From: SB11 sp943370295
Lineage (GTDB): Bacteria > Bacteroidota > Bacteroidia > UBA8524
Assembly: GCA_943370295.1 (NCBI GenBank)
Contig: CALRQL020000003.1
Coordinates: 273,399-337,398 of the forward strand
Direction: 5' to 3'
DNA length: 64,000 nt
Shown here: positions 9,266-18,363 of the stretch, piece by piece
Layout of the letters: the number at the start of each line of letters is the position of its first letter
Position numbering within the stretch: the stretch's first letter is position 1
The notes under the pieces: model-generated
Told to the model about the DNA's origin: nothing
What the model saw: only the letters and a program-made list of their open reading frames with translations
Database searches by the model: none
Position numbers and translations under genes: made by a program

Positions 9266-11059
9266 ATGAAGTATTTTGCTGGTATGCCCTACCCAAAATA
9301 CGCAATGTTATTGTTGGCCGTAATTACTTTAGCGGTTACAGGCAGGGCACAATCTGCACAGGATGTAGATAGTTTGGAGGCAGTGTACCGTCGACTTCCT
9401 GATGATACTGTAAAGGCCAAAACCCTGTACGACTTAGCGTTTACTCTTGTGCAGTCTAATCCTGAAGCAGCCATGCAAAAGACCCATGAATTGATGAGGC
9501 TGTCCGTTAAAATAAACTTTCCAAAAGGGCGGGCAATGGCACTGGATGTACAGGGTAATATATACAGAATGCAAGGCAAGTATATGGATGCTGTGAGCAG
9601 GCATTTTGAAGCCTTGCACATATACGATTCGTTAGGGTTTAGGAATGGGTACAGAAATGTGTTGGTGAATACGGGTAGTGATTACACTTACCTTAAAAAC
9701 TACCCCAAGGCCATTGAATTTTTTAACCGCGCACTGGCTTTATCAGACACTGGGGATTATATCAGGCAAATAATCATTCATAACAATATTGGCAATGCGT
9801 ATATCATGCAAGGTTTGTATGACAGTGCTTTGAAGGTGTACCAAAAAGCGTTGCCTTATGCTGAAAAGGATAAAGTGCGCAGTTACGCATCCATCCTCTA
9901 TTCAAGCCTTTCTATTGCTTATGCGGGTAAAGGTGATTTTAAAAATGCCATTACCTACATGGAGCAGGCTTTGGTGGATATGCTGATTTTGGATAACAAA
10001 AACGCCTATGCAAGCAGCGCATCAACCTTAGGCGGGTATTATATTGAGGTGAAAAACTACCGAAAGGCAGAATATTATTTAGAAGCGGCTTATAAGGCAG
10101 CAAGTGAGTTAAAGGCAAAATCAATAATTGCCAATTATTACCGCAACAAAGCCCACTTACTGTCGCGCATGGGAAAGTATAGCGAGGCGTACCCCGTACT
10201 GGAGCAATACTTGGCTCTTAACGATTCATTGGTTAATGAGCAACACATTTCGCAATTGGCGCAAGCAGAGGCGAATTATAACCTTGAGAGCAAGAACCGA
10301 GAGTTGGCCTTACTTAATGCCGACAAAGCACTTAAAGAAAGCGAGCTGCGTTTGCAAGCGCAGTTGCGTTACGGGTTGTTGATATTGCTGGTAGCTATGG
10401 CTACGGCAATTTTCTTTTTATACCGAAACATACAGCTTAAAAAGCAAACCAATAAAAACCTTGAGGATGCTAATAGCCTGATGCAAAAAGAAAACATACT
10501 GGCACAGTATGAAACACTTCGCAATCAGGTAAACCCGCACTTTTTGTTCAACAGTCTCAATGCGCTTTCATCACTCATTAAACAAAACCCTGATAGGGCG
10601 ATTGAATTTGCAGGTATATTCTCGCGCTTGTACCGCAGTGTACTTGATTTAAAAGACCACGCGGTGATAACCCTTGCCGAAGAGATGCGGCTGGTGGATG
10701 ACTATATGTACCTTCAGAAAATACGGTTTGAAGAAAAGCTGGTGTTGGAGAAGAATATCCCTGCGCATTTGCTGCAAGATTATATACCGCCGTTTTGCAT
10801 ACAAATGCTGATTGAAAACGCGATAAAGCATAACATTATATCGGCTGAACAAAAACTGGTGATAAAGCTGTATGCCGAAGGAAACTGGCTGGTGGTGAGT
10901 AACAACCTTCAACCCCGCCAACAAAAGCTGGAGAGTACCGGAGTGGGTATTAAAAACATTACCGCCCGCTTTAGGATAGTGCACAATGTAGAACCGCAGT
11001 TTCACGTAGTGAATAATGAATATGTTGCCAAAATACCCTTAATAATCCCGCAGGAATGA
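9266..11059 (+). CDS. TPR-containing LytS-type sensor histidine kinase
   Basis: This 597-aa protein has a signal peptide ending near TGRAQ, about six tetratricopeptide repeats in the periplasm (residues 30-330), one membrane helix (YGLLILLVAMATAIFFLY, about 370-388), a short coiled coil, and a His_kinase domain. The phospho-acceptor histidine lies in NPHFLFNSLNALSSL and the ATP-binding N-box in LIENAIKHN. This is the 7TM/TPR-LytS class in which phosphate is passed to a LytTR regulator. The regulator gene overlaps the kinase stop codon by four bases (ATGA), so the two are translationally coupled. The signal sensed is unknown. Confidence 0.93.
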   Translation: MKYFAGMPYPKYAMLLLAVITLAVTGRAQSAQDVDSLEAVYRRLPDDTVKAKTLYDLAFTLVQSNPEAAMQKTHELMRLSVKINFPKGRAMALDVQGNIYRMQGKYMDAVSRHFEALHIYDSLGFRNGYRNVLVNTGSDYTYLKNYPKAIEFFNRALALSDTGDYIRQIIIHNNIGNAYIMQGLYDSALKVYQKALPYAEKDKVRSYASILYSSLSIAYAGKGDFKNAITYMEQALVDMLILDNKNAYASSASTLGGYYIEVKNYRKAEYYLEAAYKAASELKAKSIIANYYRNKAHLLSRMGKYSEAYPVLEQYLALNDSLVNEQHISQLAQAEANYNLESKNRELALLNADKALKESELRLQAQLRYGLLILLVAMATAIFFLYRNIQLKKQTNKNLEDANSLMQKENILAQYETLRNQVNPHFLFNSLNALSSLIKQNPDRAIEFAGIFSRLYRSVLDLKDHAVITLAEEMRLVDDYMYLQKIRFEEKLVLEKNIPAHLLQDYIPPFCIQMLIENAIKHNIISAEQKLVIKLYAEGNWLVVSNNLQPRQQKLESTGVGIKNITARFRIVHNVEPQFHVVNNEYVAKIPLIIPQE

Positions 11060-11805
11060 AAACGGTAATTATTGAAGATGAAAGGCTGGCCGCTGACAAC
11101 CTTGCTCAATTACTGCACGAGATAGACAGTAGCATTGAAATTGTAGCTGTGCTGGACAGTGTGAAGCGAGCTACTGAATGGCTGGCAATCAACAACCCTG
11201 ATTTAATTTTTTTAGACATCCATCTGGCGGATGATATCAGCTTTAAGATATTTGAAACGGTTGAGGTAAAAGCACCCATTATTTTTGTTACTGCTTATGA
11301 TAACTATGCCATACAGGCATTTAAACTAAACAGCATTGATTATTTGCTGAAACCGATTGATAAAGAGGAGCTGAGGCAGGCCATAAAGAAATACAACGGG
11401 ATAGGGGCCTTATCTGCTGATGCAGTAATGCAGTTATTGCAACAAATAAAAACACCCGCGCCTGAATACCAAAAACGGTTTATGGTTACTACGGGACAAA
11501 AGATTAAATCGGTGGAGGTAGATGATGCCGCCTATTTTTACGCCGAAGACCGCTTTGTGTATATGGTATCAAAAGCAGGGGAGAAGTATATTATTGATTT
11601 TACGCTGGATAAACTGGAAGGTTTGCTTAATCCTGCACACTTTTTCAGGATTAACAGAGGCCAACTGGTGGCTTTCACTGCCATTAAAAACATGTACTCG
11701 TACACCAAAAGCCGTATAAAAATAGAGGTGAATCCGCCTGCATCCTTTGATACCATTGTGAGTATCGACCGTTCGGGAGCATTTAAAAAATGGCTCAACC
11801 GCTAA
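11056..11805 (+). CDS. LytTR-family response regulator
   Basis: This 249-aa regulator has an N-terminal receiver domain (acidic pocket EDE near residue 8, phospho-acceptor Asp in LIFLDIHLADD, conserved lysine in LLKPID) and a C-terminal LytTR DNA-binding domain (about residues 140-245, with the FFRINRGQLV motif). It overlaps the upstream sensor kinase by four bases and is its cognate partner. Targets are not visible; the next gene downstream, a T9SS cargo, starts 117 bases later with no obvious LytTR sites that I can define. Confidence 0.93.
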   Translation: MKTVIIEDERLAADNLAQLLHEIDSSIEIVAVLDSVKRATEWLAINNPDLIFLDIHLADDISFKIFETVEVKAPIIFVTAYDNYAIQAFKLNSIDYLLKPIDKEELRQAIKKYNGIGALSADAVMQLLQQIKTPAPEYQKRFMVTTGQKIKSVEVDDAAYFYAEDRFVYMVSKAGEKYIIDFTLDKLEGLLNPAHFFRINRGQLVAFTAIKNMYSYTKSRIKIEVNPPASFDTIVSIDRSGAFKKWLNR

Positions 11806-11922
11806 AGTTGTCGTTTATCCCTTTTTTATACACCCGCATACACGTTGTTTCCTCCTTCATCCACTTATATAAAAGGCAAGTAATGGCTTTGTAGTTGTTT
11901 TGCGACAGATAATTATAAAACT

Positions 11923-12951
11923 ATGAAAGCGTTAAGTAAAACAATTTGCATGTTGCTTACCCTTTGTGCCGTATCTGCTTCGGCACAGGTAAGCAACTAC
12001 ACCTTTACCAAAGAAACCGGCCAGCCCTGGGATATTACCAATTACCCAAACGTAACCATAACCAACCATACGGTGGCCGATGATGCTGTAGCTCCCTACC
12101 GCATAGCTATTCCGTTCCCTTTTATGTTTAACGGAGTTGTTTACGATTCAGTAAACATCAGCGAAAACGGTTTCATCTGGTTTGGTCCTGAAACCGAAGA
12201 TGTTATGTCGTTTATTACCCAGCCTATTTCTTCCAACCACAACAGCAATGTCAAAGGTATTGTAGCAGCAATGGGCGGCGATTTGCACCCGCACGTGAAT
12301 ACCGGGCTAACTACTACCATTAAATCAGGTATGATAGGTGATGCTCCAATGCGTCAGTTGATGATTGAATGGAAAAACACTTCAAGGTTTAACTCTTTGG
12401 CTGACGATAAGGGAGAAGATACCCTTACCTTCCACATTATGCTATATGAGTTTATGAACCGTGTTGAAGTAGCCTATAGAGACGCAAAACTTAACCCCAA
12501 TATTGTTACAGGTATGGAGATTGGTTTGAGGGGTGCAGTGGCTACCGATTTTAACAACCGTATGACCGATGCTACCCACAACTGGCAAAACAGTTTAAAG
12601 GGAAACAGCGTAGGCAGTGTTTGCGAATTGCAAACTACCGTTAAGCCTGAGTTTGGAGATATGTATGTGTGGATGAACCTGAACCAAAACCCCAACAGTG
12701 TAGAAGAAACAGTGGGCAATGTGGTAAAAGCATACCCCGTTCCTGCCAAAGAAGCTTTGTTTATTGAAACCGTAAGCAATTCTGCACAAGAGATTGTGAT
12801 TTATAACGCTGCGGGACAATTACTTAAAACCCAAAGTACTGATGGCAATGTAACACAAGTAGCCCTTGACGGCTTGCCCGAAGGACTGTATGTGTATGCT
12901 GTTCAATCATCACAAGGCCTCCATACAGGTAGATTTAGTATAGTAAAATAA
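11923..12951 (+). CDS. Secreted protein with T9SS type A sorting domain
   Basis: This 342-aa protein has an N-terminal signal peptide (TICMLLTLCAVSASAQ). A beta-rich domain of unknown function follows (about residues 25-260), which resembles the globular part of surface proteins. It ends in a 75-residue sorting domain (KAYPVPAKEALFIETV to the C-terminal GRFSIVK). It should be exported by the type IX system. The function of the mature region is not recognised. It is a single-gene unit followed by a strong terminator. Confidence 0.85.
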   Translation: MKALSKTICMLLTLCAVSASAQVSNYTFTKETGQPWDITNYPNVTITNHTVADDAVAPYRIAIPFPFMFNGVVYDSVNISENGFIWFGPETEDVMSFITQPISSNHNSNVKGIVAAMGGDLHPHVNTGLTTTIKSGMIGDAPMRQLMIEWKNTSRFNSLADDKGEDTLTFHIMLYEFMNRVEVAYRDAKLNPNIVTGMEIGLRGAVATDFNNRMTDATHNWQNSLKGNSVGSVCELQTTVKPEFGDMYVWMNLNQNPNSVEETVGNVVKAYPVPAKEALFIETVSNSAQEIVIYNAAGQLLKTQSTDGNVTQVALDGLPEGLYVYAVQSSQGLHTGRFSIVK

Positions 12952-12974
12952 ACGCAAAACCCTCGTTTATTTAG

Positions 12975-13000
12975 GCCGGTCTTTTGGACCGGCTTTTTTG
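12975..13000 (+). terminator. Rho-independent terminator
   Basis: The stem GCCGGTC/GACCGGC with a 5-base loop is followed by TTTTTT, 23 bases after the preceding stop codon. Confidence 0.88.
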
Positions 13001-13021
13001 TTTTAGCAGGTTACAAAACTG

Positions 13022-13029
13022 TATTTTTG
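13022..13029 (+). promoter_or_regulatory. -7 promoter box TATTTTTG immediately upstream of hldD
   Basis: The match to TAnnTTTG ends four bases before the hldD ATG. A TTTG that could serve as -33 element sits 21 bases upstream (12997-13000). Transcription would start at or next to the start codon. Confidence 0.6.
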
Positions 13030-13033
13030 CAGC

Positions 13034-13999
13034 ATGATAGTTATCACAGGTGCAGCAGGTTTTATCGGAAGTTGCTTAGTAGGCAGGCTAAATGCCGAAG
13101 GCTACAACGATTTAGTATTGGTGGATGATTTTAGCAATACCGAAAAAAACAAAAACCTTGCAGGCAAAACGTACAGTGCGCAAGTGCACCGCAACGAGTT
13201 TGAGCAGTGGATTGACGCTAACCAAAACCAGATTGAATTTATATTTCACATTGGGGCCCGAACGGATACTACTGAGTTTGATGTAGAAGTGTTTAACCGA
13301 TTGAACCTGAACTATACCAAAATGGTATGGAATAAATGCGTGCAATACGGTTTACCGTTAGTGTATGCGTCATCGGCGGCTACGTATGGTTTGGGTGAAT
13401 TGGGGTATGATGATAACGAAAGCTTGATACCGCAATTGAAACCGCTGAATCCTTACGGCGAATCGAAGAACGATTTTGATATATGGGCATTGCAGCAAGA
13501 GCGCAAACCCTATTTTTGGGCAGGCTTGAAATTTTTTAATGTGTACGGACCTAACGAATATCACAAAGGGCGCATGGCCTCAGTGATTATGCACGGGTAT
13601 AACCAAATAAGAAACACAGGCATGATGCGTTTGTTCCGCTCACACAACCCCAACTATACTGATGGCGGTCAAATGCGCGACTTTGTATATGTGAAAGACC
13701 TTGTGAATGTGTGCTACTTTTTGATGCACCACCGCAAAAACAACGGCATATACAACCTTGGTTCGGGCACGGCACGCAAGTTTATTGATTTGGCAAAAGC
13801 CACCTTTTCCTCAATGGGAGTGCTTGAAAACATTGAGTTTGTGGATACCCCCGTTGATATACGCGACAAGTACCAATATTTTACCGAAGCCAATATGGCC
13901 AAGCTAAAATCAATAGGGTACGATACTCCTTTCCATACGCTTGAAGAAGGGGTAAAAGATTACGTACAGAATTATCTGACAGAAGGAAAGTATTGGTAA
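13034..13999 (+). CDS. hldD: ADP-L-glycero-D-manno-heptose 6-epimerase
   Basis: This 321-aa cytoplasmic enzyme converts ADP-D-glycero-D-manno-heptose to the L-glycero form used for the LPS inner core. It is an extended short-chain dehydrogenase: the NADP-binding motif GAAGFIG is at residues 6-12 and the catalytic YGESK (Tyr141, Lys145) is preceded by YASSAATYG at 111. The family-typical segments KFFNVYGPNEYHKG and MRDFVYVKD are intact. Other heptose genes are not adjacent. The promoter box four bases before the ATG suggests a leaderless or nearly leaderless transcript. Confidence 0.93.
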   Translation: MIVITGAAGFIGSCLVGRLNAEGYNDLVLVDDFSNTEKNKNLAGKTYSAQVHRNEFEQWIDANQNQIEFIFHIGARTDTTEFDVEVFNRLNLNYTKMVWNKCVQYGLPLVYASSAATYGLGELGYDDNESLIPQLKPLNPYGESKNDFDIWALQQERKPYFWAGLKFFNVYGPNEYHKGRMASVIMHGYNQIRNTGMMRLFRSHNPNYTDGGQMRDFVYVKDLVNVCYFLMHHRKNNGIYNLGSGTARKFIDLAKATFSSMGVLENIEFVDTPVDIRDKYQYFTEANMAKLKSIGYDTPFHTLEEGVKDYVQNYLTEGKYW

Positions 14000-14517
14000 G
14001 CCTTGCTTGTTCCCTTTTCGTAGGACACAAGAGGCTATTTCAGCAATCAATCTCACACCAGTTTAAGGCGACAGGTTAAAACCTATCGCTTTTGAGATTA
14101 CCTATTAGGGGCGGACTTAAGTCCGCCCCTAATAGGTAATCGTATCAGAACAGGATTTCAATCCTGTTAAAATATCGGGCTAATGTGTTCTCCGTAGATA
14201 GCTATTTCGACGGGCATTCCAACGGGCATGAAGCCCGCCGCTGTTGCAGGGGTTTGTCGCGAATGGTTTTAAATCATTCGCGACGTTGTTAATAAAAGCC
14301 CTGAATTTCACATTCAGGGTATTTTGCAGATTCAGAAAAACTAAAATCATTGGGAGAATTCTCAATAGCTACGGTTTTCATAACCGTCTGCCTCATTGTG
14401 CGTTCCGACGGGCATAAAGCCCGCCGCTTTTAAAAAGCTCGTCCCGAATGGTTTTAAACCATTCGGGACGTTATTCGTAAAAGCCCTGAATTTTATATTC
14501 AGGGTATTAGTTAATAA
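14000..14517. repeat. Intergenic array of palindromic repeats between hldD and ftsK
   Basis: This 518-base gap between two convergent genes contains no gene. It holds one three-hairpin composite (minus orientation): palindromes at 14068-14089, 14097-14140 (44 bp, perfect) and 14149-14168. Then come two copies of the four-hairpin series also found at 44 kb: hairpins at about 14219-14241, 14256-14284 and 14299-14319, then 14371-14387, 14406-14427, 14440-14470 and 14484-14504. The 14440-14470 hairpin is a perfect 15-bp stem around one base. Loops are A/T-rich (TTTTAAA, TTTTATA, ATAAA). Confidence 0.9.
14097..14140. repeat. 44-bp perfect palindrome with CTTAAG centre
   Basis: The two 22-base halves are exact reverse complements. 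It starts ATTACC, has core GGACTTAAGTCC and ends GGTAAT. Homologues with different but still complementary arms lie at 23953-23996, 27274-27317 and 44089-44131. Confidence 0.95.
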
Positions 14518-17106
14518 TTAGCCGTGGCTTTTGCTATCCAGTTCGCGTAGCTTTTGTTCTAATGAATATTCGTCGGGTATTAATACCTCGCGGGCTTTGC
14601 TGCCTTCAAACGGACCTACAATACCGGCGTGTTCCAATTGGTCAATCAAACGACCTGCACGGTTATAGCCCAGTTTTAGTTTACGTTGTATCAGCGAGGT
14701 AGAACCTTGCTGGCTGATAACCACCACACGGGCAGCATCTTCAAACATACTGTCGCGTTCGCTGGGGTCAAAATCTTCATTAGCACCCGTACCGCCTTCT
14801 TCCTGTACTTCGGGAAGCACAAAGGCACTGCCGTAGCCGCGTTGGTTACCAATATAGCTGGTAATATCTTCCACCTCGGGTGTATCCACAAACGGACATT
14901 GCAAGCGTATCATATCATTACCGTTGCTGTACAGCATATCTCCTTTACCAATCAATTGGTCGGCACCACTGCCGTCCAAAATGGTGCGCGAGTCAATCTT
15001 AGAGGTTACCCTAAACGCAATACGTGCAGGGAAGTTGGCCTTTATCGTACCTGTAATAATGTTTACCGAAGGACGCTGTGTTGCCAAAATCAAGTGAATA
15101 CCGATGGCCCTTGCCAACTGTGCCAAACGGGCAATGGGGTGTTCCACCTCTTTACCGGCCGTCATCATCAAATCGGCCAACTCATCTATCACTACTACAA
15201 TGTAGGGCAAAAACTTGTGTCCGTCGTTGGGGTTCAGTTTACGCTCAACAAAGCGGGCGTTGTATTCTTTTATGTTACGCACCCCTGCATTTTGCAGCAG
15301 GTTGTAACGCTCGTCCATCTCAATACACAAACTGTTCAGCGTGGTTACAACCTTTTTGGTATCGGTAATAATGGCCTCGCCCTCGCCCGGTATTTTGGCT
15401 AAAAAGTGGCGTTCAATGCGTTTATACAGCGTAAGTTCAACCTTCTTAGGGTCAACCAATACCAGTTTCAACTGGCTGGGATGCTTTTTATACAACAGCG
15501 ACACCAACAAGGCGTTGATACCTACTGATTTACCCTGTCCCGTAGCACCCGCCATCAGTAGGTGGGGCATTTTGGCAAGGTCGGCCACAAAAATTTCGTT
15601 GGCAATGGTTTTACCCAAAATCACGGGCAAGTCCATATCCGCCGCTTGAAACTTCTGACTGGCTATTACCGTATTCATCGGCACCATTTCAGGCTTCTTG
15701 TTGGGCACTTCAATACCAATGGTTCCTTTGCCCGGTATGGGGGCTATAATACGTATGCCCAGTGCGGCAAGGCTAAGGGCAATATCGTCTTCAAGGTTTT
15801 TGATGCGTGAAATACGCACACCCGCCTCGGGTACAATCTCGTACAAAGTAACAGTAGGCCCGATGGTGGCTTTTATCTGCCCGATACCAATTCCGTAGTT
15901 TTTCAGCGTTTCAATAATCAGGTTTTTGTTCCCTTCCAATTCGGTAGGGTCAATCACCTTTTTACTGTCGCCGTAATCCTTCAACAAATCAATCGTAGGA
16001 AACTTATACCCCGAAAGGTCTAATGTTGGGTCGTATGGAGTATCTAAACCGTAATGGGTAGGTCGTTCAGTTTCTACCACCGCAGCCGGCTCTTCTTCCT
16101 TCGTATCTTCAATACTGAAAGAAATATTACCGCTTGGCGGGGGAGGAACTATTATAGGTTCGGGGTGTGTAGGTTGTATATCTAACGCTATGCTGCCGTC
16201 AGGTTTGGGCACATCTTCAGTAAAAGAAAACGGAGGGTTATTCTCGTCGTCTTTCACAATCAACTTAATATCGTTAGGATTTAGCGGTTCAGCATCTTCT
16301 TCCTCATCCTCGTCGGCCATTGCATAGGCTTCTTCCTCGGCGGTATTAATGGCTATTTCTTCGGCCATTTCGCCTGTAGTACGCAGGTTATTGCCATCGG
16401 CAGCTGTTTTAAACGGAGCATCGCCGTCGGCATCGGTATTTGCCGCCAGTTTATTTTTTAGCGAGAGGTTGAGGTTGTAAACAATGATGGCAAAGGTAAG
16501 CGCATAGAAGAACAGGAATATGCCCGAACCGGCCACACCCATCAATCCCTTTAGCCACAAATAGCCGTGGTAGCCGAAGGCACCGCCCAAAAACGGAAGC
16601 GATGAACCAAACAGCAATCCCATGGTAAGGGCCAGCCAAATCACAATAAAGAAGGAGTAGCGCAGGGTTTTTGCCAACGGCAATAAGTGTATTTTAAACG
16701 TGAGCCTTGCACCGCCCACAAACAATATCAACGGAATGGCAAAACTGGCTATCCCAAACCATTTGTGTATAAACAGGTGGGCTACCAATGCGCCCAAAAT
16801 ACCCATGGTGTTTTTGGCAGCATCGGGGTTGGCGGTTAAAACATCGTTCCAGCCGTAACCTACCACCACGTTTTGGTCGGTTTTCCACGTAAAAATAAAC
16901 GAGATAAAAGCCACTGCCATAAACACCGCCAGCAGCATCATAAAAGCACCAAATACCTGTTTGGCTCTTTCATCACGCAGCAGTGCCCATTGCCAAAACA
17001 CCTTACGGGTTATCGGCTTCTCCTCGTTCTTCTTCTCGCGCTCAAAATCAGTTTTAGCGTCAGAGGGCTTTGTAGTCTTATTTTTAAAGGTGTTTTGCTT
17101 GCTCAT
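14518..17106 (-). CDS. ftsK: DNA translocase FtsK
   Basis: This 862-aa division protein pumps chromosomal DNA through the septum and links division with dimer resolution. Four membrane segments are visible (about residues 52-74, 103-133, 150-172 and 187-210), then an acidic linker rich in Glu, Asp and Pro (230-350), then the RecA-like motor: Walker A GATGQGKS at 520-527 and Walker B VVVIDELAD at 637-645. The C-terminal winged-helix gamma domain (about 795-862) carries GSTSLIQRKLKLGYNRAGRL and would read KOPS-like sites. It stands alone, with a TAACTTTG box upstream and palindromic repeats on both sides. Confidence 0.96.
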   Translation of the reverse strand: MSKQNTFKNKTTKPSDAKTDFEREKKNEEKPITRKVFWQWALLRDERAKQVFGAFMMLLAVFMAVAFISFIFTWKTDQNVVVGYGWNDVLTANPDAAKNTMGILGALVAHLFIHKWFGIASFAIPLILFVGGARLTFKIHLLPLAKTLRYSFFIVIWLALTMGLLFGSSLPFLGGAFGYHGYLWLKGLMGVAGSGIFLFFYALTFAIIVYNLNLSLKNKLAANTDADGDAPFKTAADGNNLRTTGEMAEEIAINTAEEEAYAMADEDEEEDAEPLNPNDIKLIVKDDENNPPFSFTEDVPKPDGSIALDIQPTHPEPIIVPPPPSGNISFSIEDTKEEEPAAVVETERPTHYGLDTPYDPTLDLSGYKFPTIDLLKDYGDSKKVIDPTELEGNKNLIIETLKNYGIGIGQIKATIGPTVTLYEIVPEAGVRISRIKNLEDDIALSLAALGIRIIAPIPGKGTIGIEVPNKKPEMVPMNTVIASQKFQAADMDLPVILGKTIANEIFVADLAKMPHLLMAGATGQGKSVGINALLVSLLYKKHPSQLKLVLVDPKKVELTLYKRIERHFLAKIPGEGEAIITDTKKVVTTLNSLCIEMDERYNLLQNAGVRNIKEYNARFVERKLNPNDGHKFLPYIVVVIDELADLMMTAGKEVEHPIARLAQLARAIGIHLILATQRPSVNIITGTIKANFPARIAFRVTSKIDSRTILDGSGADQLIGKGDMLYSNGNDMIRLQCPFVDTPEVEDITSYIGNQRGYGSAFVLPEVQEEGGTGANEDFDPSERDSMFEDAARVVVISQQGSTSLIQRKLKLGYNRAGRLIDQLEHAGIVGPFEGSKAREVLIPDEYSLEQKLRELDSKSHG

Positions 17107-17147
17107 GCCTTGCAGGGCCTTTTTGTTAGGGGCGTATTTTGCCTACG

Positions 17148-17155
17148 CAAAGTTA
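17148..17155 (-). promoter_or_regulatory. -7 promoter box TAACTTTG for ftsK
   Basis: It matches TAnnTTTG on the minus strand, about 41 bases upstream of the ftsK ATG. Confidence 0.5.
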
Positions 17156-17543
17156 TCAGGGGGTAGCTATACTAATAAACGGATTTGTTAACAAGCCAGT
17201 ATATGTGTAGTGGTATTTGGGCAGTGTGGTTGTGTTGGGCTAACGACGGGTATAAAACCCGCCGTTTTGGGGTTACTGCTTCGTGAGGGTTTAAAACCCT
17301 CGAGAAGGAAATAGGCTAAAGAACAGGATTTTATATCCTGTCGATTAAAACATTAAGATTTTTTAAAACGGGGAATAGTTTCTTGTAATCCAGCTTTTTA
17401 CGACGGGTATGAAACCCCTCGCTATTTCACGTTGTTTCAGGAAGGTTTTAAACCCTCCCGAAACAAACCCGTAAAAGGACAGGATTTTATATCCTGTCAA
17501 TAGATGTGCACCCAACGGAGTATCGGGATGTTTTAAGATTAAC

Positions 17544-17551
17544 TATTTTTG
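17544..17551 (+). promoter_or_regulatory. -7 promoter box TATTTTTG four bases before a start codon
   Basis: It matches TAnnTTTG and ends four bases before the ATG at 17556, the same spacing as at hldD, which suggests a leaderless transcript. Confidence 0.55.
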
Positions 17552-17555
17552 TGAT

Positions 17556-17828
17556 ATGGGAGGAATGGGTTTTGGCTCGATAGGCCACATGATACGAACG
17601 CTAAAGCACAATGCGTCTTTAGTAAGCAAACCCGATTATTTTGACACCTCGCTGCACAAAGGCAAGCGGGGACAAAAGACCGAAAAGCCTGAACCACTTA
17701 CCGAAGCCCAAAAACAGGCAATCCGCAGCAAACTCAGAAAACAACGCATATACTCAGTACTACGGTCATTATTGTTATGGGGTATCAGTGCGGCCATAAC
17801 GGTATGGATTCTCCGTTTTCTTTTTTAA
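17556..17828 (+). CDS. Small single-pass membrane protein
   Basis: This 90-aa protein has a glycine-rich N-terminus (MGGMGFGSIGHM), a charged middle (Lys/Arg/Gln rich, about residues 35-65) and one C-terminal membrane helix (LLLWGISAAITVWILRFLF). The layout is that of a tail-anchored protein facing the cytoplasm. I do not recognise a named family. It lies three bases upstream of the NADAR gene, so the two form an operon, with a promoter box four bases before the ATG. Confidence 0.72.
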   Translation: MGGMGFGSIGHMIRTLKHNASLVSKPDYFDTSLHKGKRGQKTEKPEPLTEAQKQAIRSKLRKQRIYSVLRSLLLWGISAAITVWILRFLF

Positions 17829-17831
17829 ACA

Positions 17832-18317
17832 ATGATGGAAGAACAGTTTACATTTTTTTACAGAACGGCACACCCGTTTTCGCAATGGTACGAGTGCAAT
17901 TACGAAATTGACGGCATACATTTTAATACTGCTGAACAATACATGATGTACGGTAAAGCAATGCTTTTTGGAGACGTTGAAATTGCACAAAAAGTATTGA
18001 CAGTAAAACATCCCCGCGACCAAAAAGCACTGGGCAGACAGGTTAAAAATTTCATACCCGAAGTATGGGAGCGTGAAGCAAAGAATATTGTGTACAAGGC
18101 CAATTACGCTAAGTTTACACAAAACGAAAACCTAAAAAAATTCTTGTTGGATACAAAAGGCACGACACTGGTTGAGGCCAGCCCTACGGATGTAATTTGG
18201 GGGATTGGTATGGATGAAAACGACCCAAAACGTTTTGACCGTAGTGAATGGAGGGGTACAAATTGGTTAGGGGAGGTGCTTACCCAATTGCGCGAAGACC
18301 TTTTGAGCGGCCAATGA
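17832..18317 (+). CDS. NADAR (YbiA-like) domain protein
   Basis: This 161-aa protein is a single NADAR domain. Visible family features are the N-terminal FFYRTAHPFSQWYECNYEI, the FNTAEQYMMYGKAMLFGD helix (about residues 34-51) and the C-terminal WGIGMDENDPK and WRGTNWLGEVLTQLRE segments. Family members are N-glycosidases: the E. coli YbiA type acts on riboflavin-pathway intermediates, and others remove ADP-ribose from guanine bases or nucleotides. Which applies here cannot be told from sequence; no DarT-like toxin gene is adjacent. It follows the small membrane protein gene by three bases. Confidence 0.88.
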   Translation: MMEEQFTFFYRTAHPFSQWYECNYEIDGIHFNTAEQYMMYGKAMLFGDVEIAQKVLTVKHPRDQKALGRQVKNFIPEVWEREAKNIVYKANYAKFTQNENLKKFLLDTKGTTLVEASPTDVIWGIGMDENDPKRFDRSEWRGTNWLGEVLTQLREDLLSGQ

Positions 18318-18350
18318 CGTTGGTATTGGCACATTTTAAAATCTTCAAAG

Positions 18351-18358
18351 TACCTTTG
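18351..18358 (+). promoter_or_regulatory. -7 promoter box TACCTTTG upstream of miaE
   Basis: It matches TAnnTTTG and ends five bases before the miaE ATG at 18364. Its last base is the first base of a GTG codon that could otherwise be taken as the start. Confidence 0.55.
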
Positions 18359-18363
18359 TGCTT

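Larger units (their letters stand above)
17107..17555. repeat. Intergenic palindromic repeats between ftsK and a small membrane protein gene
   Basis: This 449-base divergent gap holds no gene. Two tandem copies of a three-hairpin series are spaced about 157 bases apart: 17243-17265, 17281-17305, 17321-17342, and again 17400-17422, 17434-17464, 17478-17498. The order is a GACGGG-type hairpin, then a GGGTTTAAAACCC-type hairpin, then an AGGATTTTATATCCT hairpin. This matches the order of the series at 14.2 and 44.2 kb, although the stem sequences differ. Promoter boxes for both flanking genes lie at the two ends, outside the hairpins. Confidence 0.88.

Noticed and set aside
14000..14517. Palindromes considered as ordinary transcription terminators for hldD and ftsK
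   Set aside because: There are at least nine hairpins in a row, most lack T-runs and similar ones occur in divergent gaps, so termination cannot explain the whole set, although the last hairpin near ftsK may act as one.
14686..15402. Long antisense open frame in ftsK (238 codons, plus strand)
   Set aside because: It lies wholly inside ftsK in a reverse frame, its translation has no recognisable domain and the ftsK frame contains all expected motifs. It is a coding shadow. The same applies to the open frame 60314-61093 opposite icd.
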